Assembly: GCF_012844305.1 (NCBI RefSeq)
Contig: NZ_JABANE010000090.1
Coordinates: 1-37,438 of the forward strand
DNA: 37,438 bases
Direction of reading: 5' to 3'
Source of the DNA: Flammeovirga aprica JL-4
Lineage (GTDB): Bacteria; Bacteroidota; Bacteroidia; Cytophagales; Flammeovirgaceae
Shown piece after piece: positions 10,501-18,683 of this stretch. The notes beneath the pieces are model-generated. The model did no database searches. It worked only from the letters and a program-made list of their open reading frames with translations, and was not told where the DNA came from. Position 1 is the stretch's first letter. The number at the start of each line of letters is the position of its first letter. Made by a program: the position numbers and the translations under genes.

Positions 10501-10640
10501 TGAAGTGCTTGAAGAGTTTTTTCATCAGCCTCTGAATTGGCAAGAGTATCGATATTAAATAGCAGCGTAAATGTCAGATACAGTATGCTTATTCTAGTAA
10601 TGCTGTGAGCCACTCTAAAATGAGTAAACTTCTTGTGCAT
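7536..10640 (-). CDS. SusC/RagA-type TonB-dependent receptor with N-terminal extension
   Basis: This 1034-residue receptor has a long signal region (about 1-36), a carboxypeptidase regulatory-like extension (about 50-122, with the IVSGVVTDEMGESLPGVSIL start typical of the family), a TonB-box region (LEEVVVVGYG, about 128-136), a plug (140-265; LTGRVAGM, PLILVDGVERS, LKDASATAVFGVKGANGV) and a beta-barrel to the end. It imports oligosaccharide across the outer membrane with the SusD encoded 3 bases downstream. It is the first gene of the five-gene operon; the 504-base gap before it holds its promoter and the terminator of the sulfatase unit. Expression is probably driven by the hybrid regulator at 14360-18427, by analogy with other glycan loci. 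Confidence 0.96.
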   Translation of the reverse strand: MHKKFTHFRVAHSITRISILYLTFTLLFNIDTLANSEADEKTLQALQENIIVSGVVTDEMGESLPGVSILIKGTTKGTISHFDGSYKLSVKTNDVLVYSFIGYQSQEIVVGTQSVIDVKLSLDEELLEEVVVVGYGVQKKQSIVGAIETTPTEELLESGGATNMTSALTGRVAGMTVMESTAEPGQNEAQILIRGRSSWNDNSPLILVDGVERSFNDIDPNEVESISVLKDASATAVFGVKGANGVILVTSKQGKEEKTRINISQEVGMKTPMNTSSRLDLPSTFRLSNQALANDGLWDQMIPESYIRNWENPNRDLERYPDVNWWDEVVGTGYQSKTNFNISGGTKKIKYFTSVGYLKETDILNSQAHQDYDPSFTNDRLNFRSNLKFKVTNTTSIDFGISGNQKRYSSPQEVKSSTYQKGEFFKKIYRTPSYLYPSQFADGTYGGIDPNGADNPLSILNESGSGQTRRSELFTNLQLDQKLDFITKGLTFRAKIAFDTYTEFNKSVVKDRTLFHYPTPDAETRVRYPDANFIEQPVTIENWDYGWFRKTMLYEFSSRYNRTFGDHSVTGLLLFSRRINSPDVSFPFYEENWAGRITYDYRMKYMAEVNVGVNGSDNFAPLKRFGVFPSFALGWVISEENLFKKMDWLNSAKIRYSYGTVGRSHINNNTRHLYFGEYYQDGNINWRLGQDPKNWAPHYYEGRIPNENATWEKAVKQNLGFEATVMKNWKLTVDLFDEYRYDILMERRNIPAWSGFPENPYANIGEVKSRGFEVALSYDFTIGDHWNIGIAPNYSMNQSKIINRDDPALLPDSQKDAGKPIGWKKGYVTDGLYQDWDDIYNSPNTNLGGSPIPGDIKYIDFNGDGSVDINDQTILEGLDVPTQTYGVNLSVSYKGFSISALFYGVNGNYANISDDMMWGFSKGFYVLDQFHANTWSAENPDPNANPTLHFQNKQHNNNSTEYMWQDASYWRLKNLEIGYNVRGKSSDFYRNIYIYASGNNLFTVTNFDERLDPANSNAAYPLVRRFNLGLRLGL

Positions 10641-10673
10641 AATTTTAAAAAATATTAAAGTGTTCTTATTGAG

Positions 10674-10691
10674 AATAGAACCAATTCTATT
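10674..10691 (-). promoter_or_regulatory. Hairpin in the leader of the susC operon
   Basis: AATAGAA and TTCTATT form a 7-base inverted repeat around CCAA, 34 bases before the susC start codon. It could be a short leader hairpin or a protein-binding site. I see no TAnnTTTG box on the minus strand in the 220 bases upstream of this operon. This would fit a promoter that needs an activator, but absence of a motif is weak evidence. Confidence 0.35.
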
Positions 10692-10857
10692 TCATTTCTC
10701 TACAAAACAACAGCTTTCAAGGGAGTACAAGCCCCTAATAATTCATTAAAAAAGGGGGAAAAACTGATAAAATGTGCGTTTTTATGTGCTTTATGGCGGT
10801 TTTTACCATTTTATGAGGTTCCCTGTAAATTAAAAAGTTGGCTAGAAGAAAATGCCC

Positions 10858-10901
10858 TCTCATCATTAGCCCACGACTTAAGTCGTGGGCTAATGATGAG
10901 A
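10858..10901. repeat. Perfect 44-base palindrome (REP-like)
   Basis: Two 22-base arms are perfectly complementary with no loop. The core is CCACGACTTAAGTCGTGG, flanked by TTAGC/GCTAA and then CATCA/TGATG. The core and the TAGCCCA flank match the last hairpin of the element at 107-239, so both belong to one repeat family. It lies between the end of the sulfatase unit and the susC promoter region, where no gene is present. Confidence 0.8.
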
Positions 10902-10954
10902 CTAAGATCAGGTGTTTTCTTGCTAACAGCTTAATCAGTTTAAAAAATCAAAAA

Positions 10955-10994
10955 AAGGATATTTTTGCGATTGTAAATCTACAAAAATATCCTT
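10955..10994 (-). terminator. Hairpin terminator after the sulfatase pair
   Basis: AAGGATATTTTTG (10955-10967) and CAAAAATATCCTT (10982-10994) form a perfect 13-base stem with a 14-base loop. On the minus strand the stem is followed by a T-rich run, as in an intrinsic terminator; the other strand is also T-rich. It is 150 bases past the stop codon of the sulfatase at 11145 and separates that unit from the susC operon. The stem is AT-rich, which lowers confidence a little. Confidence 0.6.
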
Positions 10995-11144
10995 GTTTTT
11001 CGGTCTTTCCTATTGTCAATTATCTCTAAAAAAGTACATCAGAACATTAATTTTTTAATCGTTGATATTGTTATCAGAATAATAACTGAATAATCATTTT
11101 TTTCTTCATTCATCATTCTTAATTCTTCATTAAAAAAACACGTT

Positions 11145-12575
11145 CTAATGCGTCATTTTCCTTTTATGATTACCTCTTTTATAAACCGGGCGGTAATTTT
11201 CCGGTGTTTTCTTCATTGCCAAAGGTGCGTTGGTCTTTTTCATCCATCGTTTTACATCCTTCAGTAATTGATCTCTTTTCTTGGTTTCAATACTAGATAG
11301 ATCTTTCTTTTCTGACGGATCTTCTCTTAAATTGTATAACTCCACCATATGATTAGAAGCAATTTGCTTTTCGCCCCCATCTAAAACATATTCTTCATGG
11401 AAGAATAAAAGTTTCCAATCTCCTTGTATTGCAACCGTTACAGGTCTATTTCTGAAATATTCATCCCTTGCTCCTCTGGCATTTTTACCATCCAAATAGA
11501 TCGGATAGTGATAATAAATCGTAGACCTTGAAAGTGTTTCCTTTTCACCTTGAAGAATTGGAGCAAAACTTTCACCATCCAAAACTTTATCTTTTGCCTT
11601 CTCCAACCCTGCCATTTCTAACATTGTCGGATAAAAATCAATATTAATGATCGGTTCAGTTGAGTTTGAAGGTTGAATTTTAGAAGGGTATCTCACTACC
11701 AATGGCACACGGATTCCCCCTTCATAAAGCATTCCTTTCGCTCCTCTTAATGGTGTTTGCTTCACCTTACCAATCGCACCGTTATCTGATGTAAAGAATA
11801 CGATGGTGTTTTCATCTAACCCTAATGCTTTCAACTTCTCCATGATCATTCCCATACTGTCATCAGTGTGTTTAACCATGGCAGCGTACTTGGCATTCTT
11901 ATGGATTTTGCCTTTTTCCTTTTTTTCAAAGTAATCAATCATGGGTTGTCTAGCTTCCCATTTTGTGTGCACAGTGTGATGTGACAGGAATAAGAAAAAT
12001 GGTTTGTCCTGATTGGATTCCATAAAATCACACGCTTTTTCTGTCAGGCTGAAAATGTCTTTCGGATCATTGGTTTCCTTGAAATTAATTTCGCTTGCAT
12101 CCGTTTCTCCGTTCACATCAAAACCTTGATCAGAAGGAGTTCCAGCAATATGCCACTTTCCAAAAATACCCGTTTTATAACCACCGTCTTTTAAGGCTTC
12201 AGCTAATGTATAATTTTCTAAAGGCAAACCTTGATCCGGTACTGGCTCCAATCTCATTTGCTCTTCAATTCCTCTTTTGGAATCCCAAACGGCCATTTTA
12301 CCATGTCGAGGTGTGTACTGTCCAGAAATCATACAGGCTCTTGAAGGAGCACAGTTAGGTCCAGCTGAATAGGCATTATGAAAAACGACACCTTCAGAAG
12401 CAAACTGATCCAAATTGGGCGTTTCATGGTAATCAGATCCCATAAAAGCGGGGTCTTTCCAGCCCATATCGTCTACAAAAAATAGAACGATATTGGGCTT
12501 TTTATTCATTTGACTATAACCTTGAATTGAAATGGAAAGAAAACTAAGCGTTAATAATAAAATGCTTTTTTTCAT
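11145..12575 (-). CDS. Secreted formylglycine-dependent sulfatase (S1 family)
   Basis: This 476-residue protein has a signal peptide (1-22, ending GYSQ). It carries the full set of sulfatase motifs: metal ligands DD at 35-36, the formylglycine motif CAPSR at 75-79, GKWH at 139-142, HHTVHT at 199-204, SDNG at 263-266 and the lysine of RGAKG near 280. The cysteine at 75 must be converted to formylglycine by a maturase not encoded in this window. It should remove sulfate esters from glycan fragments, probably in the periplasm. It follows the sulfatase at 12579 by 3 bases and is clearly co-transcribed with it. Sequence similarity to the sulfatase at 20687 is visible in the DMGWKD/DLGWKD and SDYHETP/SDFHETP segments, suggesting related subfamilies. 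The sugar and position cleaved cannot be inferred. Confidence 0.93.
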   Translation of the reverse strand: MKKSILLLTLSFLSISIQGYSQMNKKPNIVLFFVDDMGWKDPAFMGSDYHETPNLDQFASEGVVFHNAYSAGPNCAPSRACMISGQYTPRHGKMAVWDSKRGIEEQMRLEPVPDQGLPLENYTLAEALKDGGYKTGIFGKWHIAGTPSDQGFDVNGETDASEINFKETNDPKDIFSLTEKACDFMESNQDKPFFLFLSHHTVHTKWEARQPMIDYFEKKEKGKIHKNAKYAAMVKHTDDSMGMIMEKLKALGLDENTIVFFTSDNGAIGKVKQTPLRGAKGMLYEGGIRVPLVVRYPSKIQPSNSTEPIINIDFYPTMLEMAGLEKAKDKVLDGESFAPILQGEKETLSRSTIYYHYPIYLDGKNARGARDEYFRNRPVTVAIQGDWKLLFFHEEYVLDGGEKQIASNHMVELYNLREDPSEKKDLSSIETKKRDQLLKDVKRWMKKTNAPLAMKKTPENYRPVYKRGNHKRKMTH

Positions 12576-12578
12576 GAC

Positions 12579-14066
12579 CTAAATATTTTCAGCTTGGAAA
12601 GGAAATTCTTTTGAACTTGTTCTAGCCTCATCAAAAATCTTCTGTGCTTTCTTCACTAATTCTGGATGTTGCTTGGCAAGGTTATTACTTTCTGAAGGGT
12701 CTTTTGAAAGGTCATAAATCTCAATTTTCTTTTTCTTTTTAAGATTGTATTGAACAGCCTTCCAATTGCCCATTCTTACCGCTCTACGTCCTCCTTTTTC
12801 ATGGAATTCCCAATATAAATAATCATGTTTCTCTTGGCTCTCAGCCTTTCCTAATAAAGTAGGCAAGAATGAAATACCATCAATATTTTTATCTTCTGAA
12901 AGATCAACACCTACAATATCAGCCACTGTTGGCAATACATCCCAGAATGCAGATGGATGATCAGAAACTGTTTTTCCTGCAATTGTCTTCGGCCATGAAA
13001 CGATCATTGGCACACGGATACCCCCTTCATATAAATCTCTTTTCACACCTTTGAAAGGTCCAAAAGACTGGAAATAATAAGGATCTGCACCACCTTCTTT
13101 GTGAGGTCCATTATCCGAACTGAAAATGATGATTGTATTTTCTTCTAAACCATGCTCTTTCACCTTTTTCATCACATCACCCACTGCATTATCCAAATAA
13201 TACATCATCGTAGCGAATGCCGCTCTTGGGTATTCCTGATCACCATAAGCTCCTTTATAAAAACGATCTTCATGAGATAAATTAGGGTCATGATTCGCTT
13301 TATTTACGAAAGGTTTTCCTTGTGGATATTTTTCTTTAAACACCTGGAAAATAGAATCTTGAGGAACAACCATCTCTGCATGAGGAATTGTATAAGGCAA
13401 GTACAAGAAGAACGGCTTTTCTTTATTTTGATCAATAAAAGATAATGCCTGCTCATGAATCATGTCATGTGTGTAAGTGGCATGACCTTCTGAATTAGCT
13501 GGCAATGGCACCTTTGTTCCGTTGTGTCTTAAGTATAATGGATAATAAGTATGTGCTAAACGCTGGCAGTTGTAACCATAAAACTCATCAAAACCTTGTG
13601 CATTTGGTGCTCCTTCCGACTGCGGATAACCTAAGCCCCACTTACCAAACATACCTGTTGCATAACCTTCACTTTTCAGCATTTTTGGTAAACTGAAAGT
13701 TGCACCTGGAATCGGTACTTGTCCTTCCGGCATCACTTCTTTATTTCCTCGAATAGGTGTATGACCTGTATGCTGTCCCGTTAATAATGTAGATCGTGAC
13801 GGAGCACATACACTACTTCCTGCATAGTGATCCGTAAATCGAATACCACTTTCTGCCAACGCATCAATGTTAGGTGTAGAAAATTTTTCTTGACCATAAC
13901 AGCTAAAATCTCCCCAACCTGCATCATCAGCAAGGATATAAATAATATTAGGTTGTTTGACTTCTTTACTGACCGTTTGTTTGTGTTGTGTCGCACAAGA
14001 ACTCATCCCGAAAACAACCGCTAGTACAGCAGTTACCTTCAAGAAATTATTTCGTAATAGATTCAT
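12579..14066 (-). CDS. Lipoprotein sulfatase (S1 family, arylsulfatase-like)
   Basis: This 495-residue sulfatase has a lipoprotein signal (GMSSC, Cys24), unlike its three neighbours, so it is membrane anchored. Motifs seen are DD at 47-48, the formylglycine motif CAPSR at 87-91, a TGHTPIRGN segment, SSDNGPH, and FKGVKR with the conserved lysine. In the usual GKWH motif the histidine is replaced by glycine (GKWGLG, 141-146); this form is common in one branch of arylsulfatase-like proteins, so it does not by itself mean inactivity. It is the first gene of the sulfatase pair, with the second 3 bases downstream. A possible promoter box lies at 14099-14106. Substrate specificity is unknown. Confidence 0.93.
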   Translation of the reverse strand: MNLLRNNFLKVTAVLAVVFGMSSCATQHKQTVSKEVKQPNIIYILADDAGWGDFSCYGQEKFSTPNIDALAESGIRFTDHYAGSSVCAPSRSTLLTGQHTGHTPIRGNKEVMPEGQVPIPGATFSLPKMLKSEGYATGMFGKWGLGYPQSEGAPNAQGFDEFYGYNCQRLAHTYYPLYLRHNGTKVPLPANSEGHATYTHDMIHEQALSFIDQNKEKPFFLYLPYTIPHAEMVVPQDSIFQVFKEKYPQGKPFVNKANHDPNLSHEDRFYKGAYGDQEYPRAAFATMMYYLDNAVGDVMKKVKEHGLEENTIIIFSSDNGPHKEGGADPYYFQSFGPFKGVKRDLYEGGIRVPMIVSWPKTIAGKTVSDHPSAFWDVLPTVADIVGVDLSEDKNIDGISFLPTLLGKAESQEKHDYLYWEFHEKGGRRAVRMGNWKAVQYNLKKKKKIEIYDLSKDPSESNNLAKQHPELVKKAQKIFDEARTSSKEFPFQAENI

Positions 14067-14098
14067 TTGTATCTTTTCTTAATTGATAAAAACTTAAT

Positions 14099-14106
14099 CA
14101 AATGTA
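14099..14106 (-). promoter_or_regulatory. Candidate Bacteroidota -7 box for the sulfatase pair
   Basis: On the minus strand this reads TACATTTG, matching the TAnnTTTG box of Bacteroidota promoters. It would start transcription about 26 bases before the sulfatase start codon. No TTG is found at the right distance for the -33 element, so the call rests on one box only. Confidence 0.4.
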
Positions 14107-14237
14107 GGTTAAAAAGTAGGTTTAGTAAGGGTTCAAATTCATACAAATAGACCTATATATTAGTCAAAAAATAGTTGAATGAATTATTCCCCAATCGCTT
14201 ACATTTTGAAAGCTTATTTATTGTATTCATCGTGTAG

Positions 14238-14312
14238 GACTTCTAAGCCTAGATTTTTTTCTTCGTTTTTTCATCAATGGAAAAAATGAAGAAGAAGAAA
14301 TATTGAAAGTAG
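14238..14312. repeat. Dispersed ~75-base hairpin repeat, copy 1
   Basis: This sequence is repeated with few changes at 22082-22154, in the same orientation. It contains a hairpin, CTTCGTTTTTTC (14261-14272) pairing with GAAAAAATGAAG (14280-14291). It lies 48 bases past the stop codon of the hybrid regulator, so it may act as its transcription terminator. Its first 28 bases also resemble, in reverse complement, 30651-30679. The other part of the 14067-14359 gap holds only the sulfatase promoter region. Confidence 0.7.
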
Positions 14313-14359
14313 TTCCTCGAAATCTTGTAAATACATCATTATCTTAGAATACAACTCCG

Positions 14360-17300
14360 TCAACTTGCCATATCTTGTTTCTCAGATAATTGAGACATTT
14401 TTTTAATATACTCAGAAGCCGACATACCATAATGCTCTTTAAAGCACTTTCTAAAGTATTTCACATCATTGAAGCCAATTTCATAAGCAATTTCAAAGAT
14501 CTTCAGATTGGAAGAAAGTAATAATTCACCTGCTTTTCTCATCCTTACATCCTTGATAAACTCTACGAGAGATTTGCCCGTCACATCTTTCATTTTCTTG
14601 TACAATGCCGACTGCGACATTCCCATTTCATCCACTAAAAGCTGTACGTTTAAGTTGGCATCAGGAAGGTGTTTTTCTACAATTGCAATGGTTTCCTCCA
14701 AGAAATTATCATCCATTTCTTTAGAGTATTTGCTCAAAGGTTTCTGCAACTGCATCACTCCTTGATACATCTCCATCACGTGCTCTTTATTCTTTAAAAC
14801 ATTGATGACTTTTTGCTTTAAAATACTTGGTTTGAAAGGCTTCGTAATATAATCATCCGCTCCCGTTTCCAATCCTTCTAATTGATGCACTAATGATGTT
14901 TTAGCAGTCAATAAGAACACTGGAATATGCCATAAGTGTTCATTCGTTTTAATCTCATGACAAAGTTCTGTTCCATTCATTTCCGGCATCATCACATCAC
15001 TGACCACTAAAGATATTGCTCTGTCTTCTTTCAAAATACTCAACGCTTCCTGACCATTAGTAGCCGTTTTCACATTACAAGTATCCTTTAGTAAATCAGA
15101 TAAATAAAGCAGAATATCTTGGTTATCTTCTACTAGCAATACCGTTTGCTTCTCAAATGTTGCCCCACTCACCTTAAGGGTCGTTTCCTGCTGTACAAAG
15201 TAATTCTGAGGAATCACCTTTTCATTTGGCATCTCTTTCAAAGGCAATTCAATGATAAATGTTGTTCCTTCTCCTTTCTTACTTTCCACCTCAATTTTCC
15301 CTTCATGTGCTTCAATCACACTCTTGGCAATAGACAATCCTAGACCTGTCCCTTTGATATTAATGGAATTGGCATTTTTGGTTTGATAAAAACGGTCAAA
15401 AATCTTGTCTAAAGCATTTTCATCAATCCCCAAACCATCATCAATTACTTTCAAATGCACTCTTTTTTGAGTAGTATCTGCGTCTACCTTAATGGTAATA
15501 TTTCCATTTTCCTCCGTAAACTTAAAGGCATTGGAAAGTAAATTATAGATCACTGATTCAATTTTTTCAGCATCAAAATAAACATTCAACGGCTCCTTTG
15601 ACTGTTCTAATTGGAAAGAAATTTTCTTATCCATTGCTTTCAGACGGAAAGAATTATAAATGTTTTCTACAAAAGGTGCCAACTCAAATTTTGTACAATT
15701 CAATTCCAATGTTTTATCAAACTTTCTGAAGTCCATCAACTCATTCACCAATCGTAAAAGTTTGTTGGTTTGATTGTAACTCAATGAGATTTTCTCTCTG
15801 ATTTCAGGTGCAATGGATTTGTTCTGAACTACTTCGTCCAAAGGTCCTTGCATCAGTGTTAAAGGTGTTCTTAAATCATGCCCAACATTCGTGAAAAATT
15901 CCAATTTTTGTTCTATCAATTCCTCGTCTTTTTCTCTTTGATTTTGAGCAAAGACCAATTGTGTTTTTAATTTATGCTGATGAATGTAGGAAATGTTTAT
16001 TAGAGTAATAACGATTATAAAAATACAAATAAACATCACGATAGAATACCATCTCTGCCACCAAGGTTTTTCAATACTGAAATGTGTTTCCTGTACATCA
16101 GACCATGGACCATTATGCAATCTTCCTTTTACTTTGAAAGTATAATTCCCACTTGAAAGGTTAGAATAATAAGCAAAACTGTTTCCTTCAGAAGCTTTCA
16201 ACCACTTTGTATCATAACCTTCCATTTTATAAACGTATTCCATTTTCGGAACTTCACTTGGACTGACACCTATAAATTCAATAGAAATATCTTTCTCATC
16301 AGGATGAAGTAAGTAAGATTTCTTTACTTGAACTTGACTATCCAACAATACCCTTCCATTCAACTCATTCTGATTGACCAATTCTTGATGATTGATTTGA
16401 ATTTCCTTAATATTCACATTAATTTTTTGATCAATTTCTCTCCATCGTCCAATATCAATATAAGTCAGACCATCAATCCCACCGAAGAACATTCTGCCGT
16501 TTACATCTTTAAAATCCGTATTTACTTTAAAGCCATTTTCTGCATGAACACCATCCGATTTACTATACCTTGTAAATGTTTTTTTCTTACTGTCAAAACG
16601 GGTAATGGAAGAGCCCGCTATCCATAAATCACCGTTCTGATTATCGACTAAAAGCCCCTCTATATCATCTTCAAATAATCCGTTGGAATGATTATAACGC
16701 TTAAAAATTCCTTCTTTCTCATTCACCAAACAATTCAATGCTCCTCCAATTGTCCCTGCCCAAATTTGTCCTTTTTTATCTCTAACTATAGAAAAAACAA
16801 AATTGCTACTCAAAGATTTCTCATTGCCAATAGAATGCATAAACTGTCTTGCACTAACAATGCTATCCCCTTCCAAAGTCAGTTTGATCAATCCCTTATT
16901 TCTTGTCCCCAACCAAAGTAAATCCTCACTCTCTTCATAGAGCATAGAGTTGACCATCGACAAACTGATACTCTTTGCTTGTTCGATAAATTGAATCTTC
17001 TTTGTGATTAAATTATAACAATATAAACCCCCATCATTCGTCGCTATCCAAGCATTATCTGACTTATCTGTAATCACTTTTCGGATATGAAAACGCTTAG
17101 GTTTTTCGATTGTTTTCGGGATCTTCAACTGCTCAAACTTTAAATTATCAAATCCTGAAAAAGGTTGTTTTGAAATATAAAGTCCATAACCTGAAGATCC
17201 TGCTAGGATATAGTTAGAATTTGAAACGGCTATGGTTGAAACGGCACAAAATGCATTATTGTGATGCAAAGGGTCCGAGTGTAATTCATTACTGAAGTCT

Positions 17301-18427
17301 TTGCCTACGAAATGAATACCATTTTGAGTACCAATAATGTAATAGTTGTCCACCTCATTCATACATCTTGAATACCTAAAATCAAAAGTATCATTCTTTA
17401 CAAAATCAACATGCTTAAAGTTCGATTCCTTTAAATCAGTATATCGAAGTCCCACTGAATTACAACCTACCCAAATAGAATTAAACTGATCTTCGAATAA
17501 GGCAAAAACGTTCACCTTCTTCTTGCTCTCATCCATTTCTATAAACTGAGGAGGTTGATACCCCTTTAAATACCAAAGCCCATCGTTATTACCCACCAGG
17601 ATATCATTTTCGGCTGTTTTTAATAAGACATTGATTTTATTGATTCCCTTTGCTCTTTGAATCTTCTTGATGCTTTTATTATACAAAGCCACCTTGAATA
17701 ATCCATTAAAAGTCCCAACTAGATACTTATCATCTTTTAGTTTTATAATAGACCTCACTCCTTTCAAAATATTATTGGAGTTTTTTATCATCTTAAAGCC
17801 TTCTTTTCCATTCTTCTTAAAAAACAAACCGCTTCTTTTTCCTACCCACAGGTTCTCTTGATCATCACAATAGATAGATCTCACAAAATTATCCGGCTGT
17901 ACTTTAATATTAAAAGGAATTTCTTCAAGATATTTAGGTTGACCATCTTTTGTTAATGGCATTTTATAAACTTTACTATTTGTTGAAAGCAGATAAAGAC
18001 AATCACCTTTATGAGACATTGTCATAAACTTGATCGAGAGATTTTGAATATCATACAATTGCTTTCCCTTTTGATCCTTCAACAGTTGATGATGAGTGAT
18101 GTTATAAGTCATAGGATTGAAAGTGCTGATACCTGATTCTTCTGTCAGCAACCATAAAAGTCCTGACTGATCTTTTTTCATCTCCACTAAACGGTTGGAT
18201 TTAAGCCCTTTCGATTTATCAAAAACTTTGATTTCTCTTCCATCAAAAAAGTTAAGTCCTTTTAAAGTAGCGAGCCAAATATAACCGTGATCATCCTGGC
18301 AGATGGCACGGACATCAGAATGAGATAATCCATTTTCAACTGTAATTTTTTTAAGGTCAAAAGGAGTAGACGCAAAAGCATTGAATGCTGAAAGAAAAAC
18401 TAATAGTGTAAGTAAAATTTTATTCAT
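14360..18427 (-). CDS. Hybrid two-component system sensor/regulator (HTCS)
   Basis: This 1355-residue protein combines a whole signalling pathway in one chain. A signal peptide (1-19) is followed by a periplasmic two-bladed-propeller sensor of Reg_prop repeats (about 22-680; for example DDHGYIWLATLKGLNFF), a Y_Y_Y domain (about 700-785), one membrane helix (about 793-815), a histidine kinase with the phosphate-accepting His850 in VGHDLRTPL, an ATPase domain (NLLSNAFKF, DDGLGID, GTGLGLSIAKS), a receiver domain with Asp1144 (SDVMMPEMNG) and a C-terminal AraC-type DNA-binding domain (about 1245-1345). Such proteins bind an oligosaccharide in the periplasm and activate the adjacent glycan locus. 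It sits between the two sulfatase groups, divergent from the plus-strand pair, and likely controls both and the susCD operon. All key catalytic residues appear present. Confidence 0.97.
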   Translation of the reverse strand: MNKILLTLLVFLSAFNAFASTPFDLKKITVENGLSHSDVRAICQDDHGYIWLATLKGLNFFDGREIKVFDKSKGLKSNRLVEMKKDQSGLLWLLTEESGISTFNPMTYNITHHQLLKDQKGKQLYDIQNLSIKFMTMSHKGDCLYLLSTNSKVYKMPLTKDGQPKYLEEIPFNIKVQPDNFVRSIYCDDQENLWVGKRSGLFFKKNGKEGFKMIKNSNNILKGVRSIIKLKDDKYLVGTFNGLFKVALYNKSIKKIQRAKGINKINVLLKTAENDILVGNNDGLWYLKGYQPPQFIEMDESKKKVNVFALFEDQFNSIWVGCNSVGLRYTDLKESNFKHVDFVKNDTFDFRYSRCMNEVDNYYIIGTQNGIHFVGKDFSNELHSDPLHHNNAFCAVSTIAVSNSNYILAGSSGYGLYISKQPFSGFDNLKFEQLKIPKTIEKPKRFHIRKVITDKSDNAWIATNDGGLYCYNLITKKIQFIEQAKSISLSMVNSMLYEESEDLLWLGTRNKGLIKLTLEGDSIVSARQFMHSIGNEKSLSSNFVFSIVRDKKGQIWAGTIGGALNCLVNEKEGIFKRYNHSNGLFEDDIEGLLVDNQNGDLWIAGSSITRFDSKKKTFTRYSKSDGVHAENGFKVNTDFKDVNGRMFFGGIDGLTYIDIGRWREIDQKINVNIKEIQINHQELVNQNELNGRVLLDSQVQVKKSYLLHPDEKDISIEFIGVSPSEVPKMEYVYKMEGYDTKWLKASEGNSFAYYSNLSSGNYTFKVKGRLHNGPWSDVQETHFSIEKPWWQRWYSIVMFICIFIIVITLINISYIHQHKLKTQLVFAQNQREKDEELIEQKLEFFTNVGHDLRTPLTLMQGPLDEVVQNKSIAPEIREKISLSYNQTNKLLRLVNELMDFRKFDKTLELNCTKFELAPFVENIYNSFRLKAMDKKISFQLEQSKEPLNVYFDAEKIESVIYNLLSNAFKFTEENGNITIKVDADTTQKRVHLKVIDDGLGIDENALDKIFDRFYQTKNANSINIKGTGLGLSIAKSVIEAHEGKIEVESKKGEGTTFIIELPLKEMPNEKVIPQNYFVQQETTLKVSGATFEKQTVLLVEDNQDILLYLSDLLKDTCNVKTATNGQEALSILKEDRAISLVVSDVMMPEMNGTELCHEIKTNEHLWHIPVFLLTAKTSLVHQLEGLETGADDYITKPFKPSILKQKVINVLKNKEHVMEMYQGVMQLQKPLSKYSKEMDDNFLEETIAIVEKHLPDANLNVQLLVDEMGMSQSALYKKMKDVTGKSLVEFIKDVRMRKAGELLLSSNLKIFEIAYEIGFNDVKYFRKCFKEHYGMSASEYIKKMSQLSEKQDMAS

Positions 18428-18502
18428 TTCATTTCCGTTAGTATCAATCCTATTTATTTAAAAAATACTTCTTCACTTGAAGTCATAGGGCAAATAAGGT
18501 TT

Positions 18503-18516
18503 TCGTAAAATTACGA
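18503..18516. promoter_or_regulatory. Inverted repeat in the regulator/sulfatase divergent promoter region
   Basis: TCGTAA and TTACGA face each other across two bases, midway between the divergent regulator and sulfatase genes. Such symmetry often marks a regulator binding site. AraC-type domains of HTCS proteins more often use direct repeats, so this is only a candidate. A TAnnTTTG-like box for the regulator (TAAATTTG, minus strand) lies at 18537-18544 without a matching -33 element. Confidence 0.3.
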
Positions 18517-18683
18517 TTAAACCCTTCTCATACCAACAAATTTAACGTATTCCACCACCAATAATAGGGGAATTATTCATTTTCAATGGGTGAAATATTA
18601 ATCCTTTATCTATTCAAATGAGTTACTACACCACTAAAAAGCAAGAAAAAGAGCAAATTGGGTCTGAAACAAATATTCTTGAA

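Noticed and set aside
12579..14066. Inactive sulfatase because GKWH reads GKWG
   Set aside because: The formylglycine motif and metal ligands are intact, and the GKWGLG form occurs throughout a branch of arylsulfatase-like proteins.
18618..18683. Upstream start for the third sulfatase
   Set aside because: Using the ATG at 18618 puts a charged 22-residue stretch before the signal peptide; the ATG at 18684 gives a normal secreted protein.
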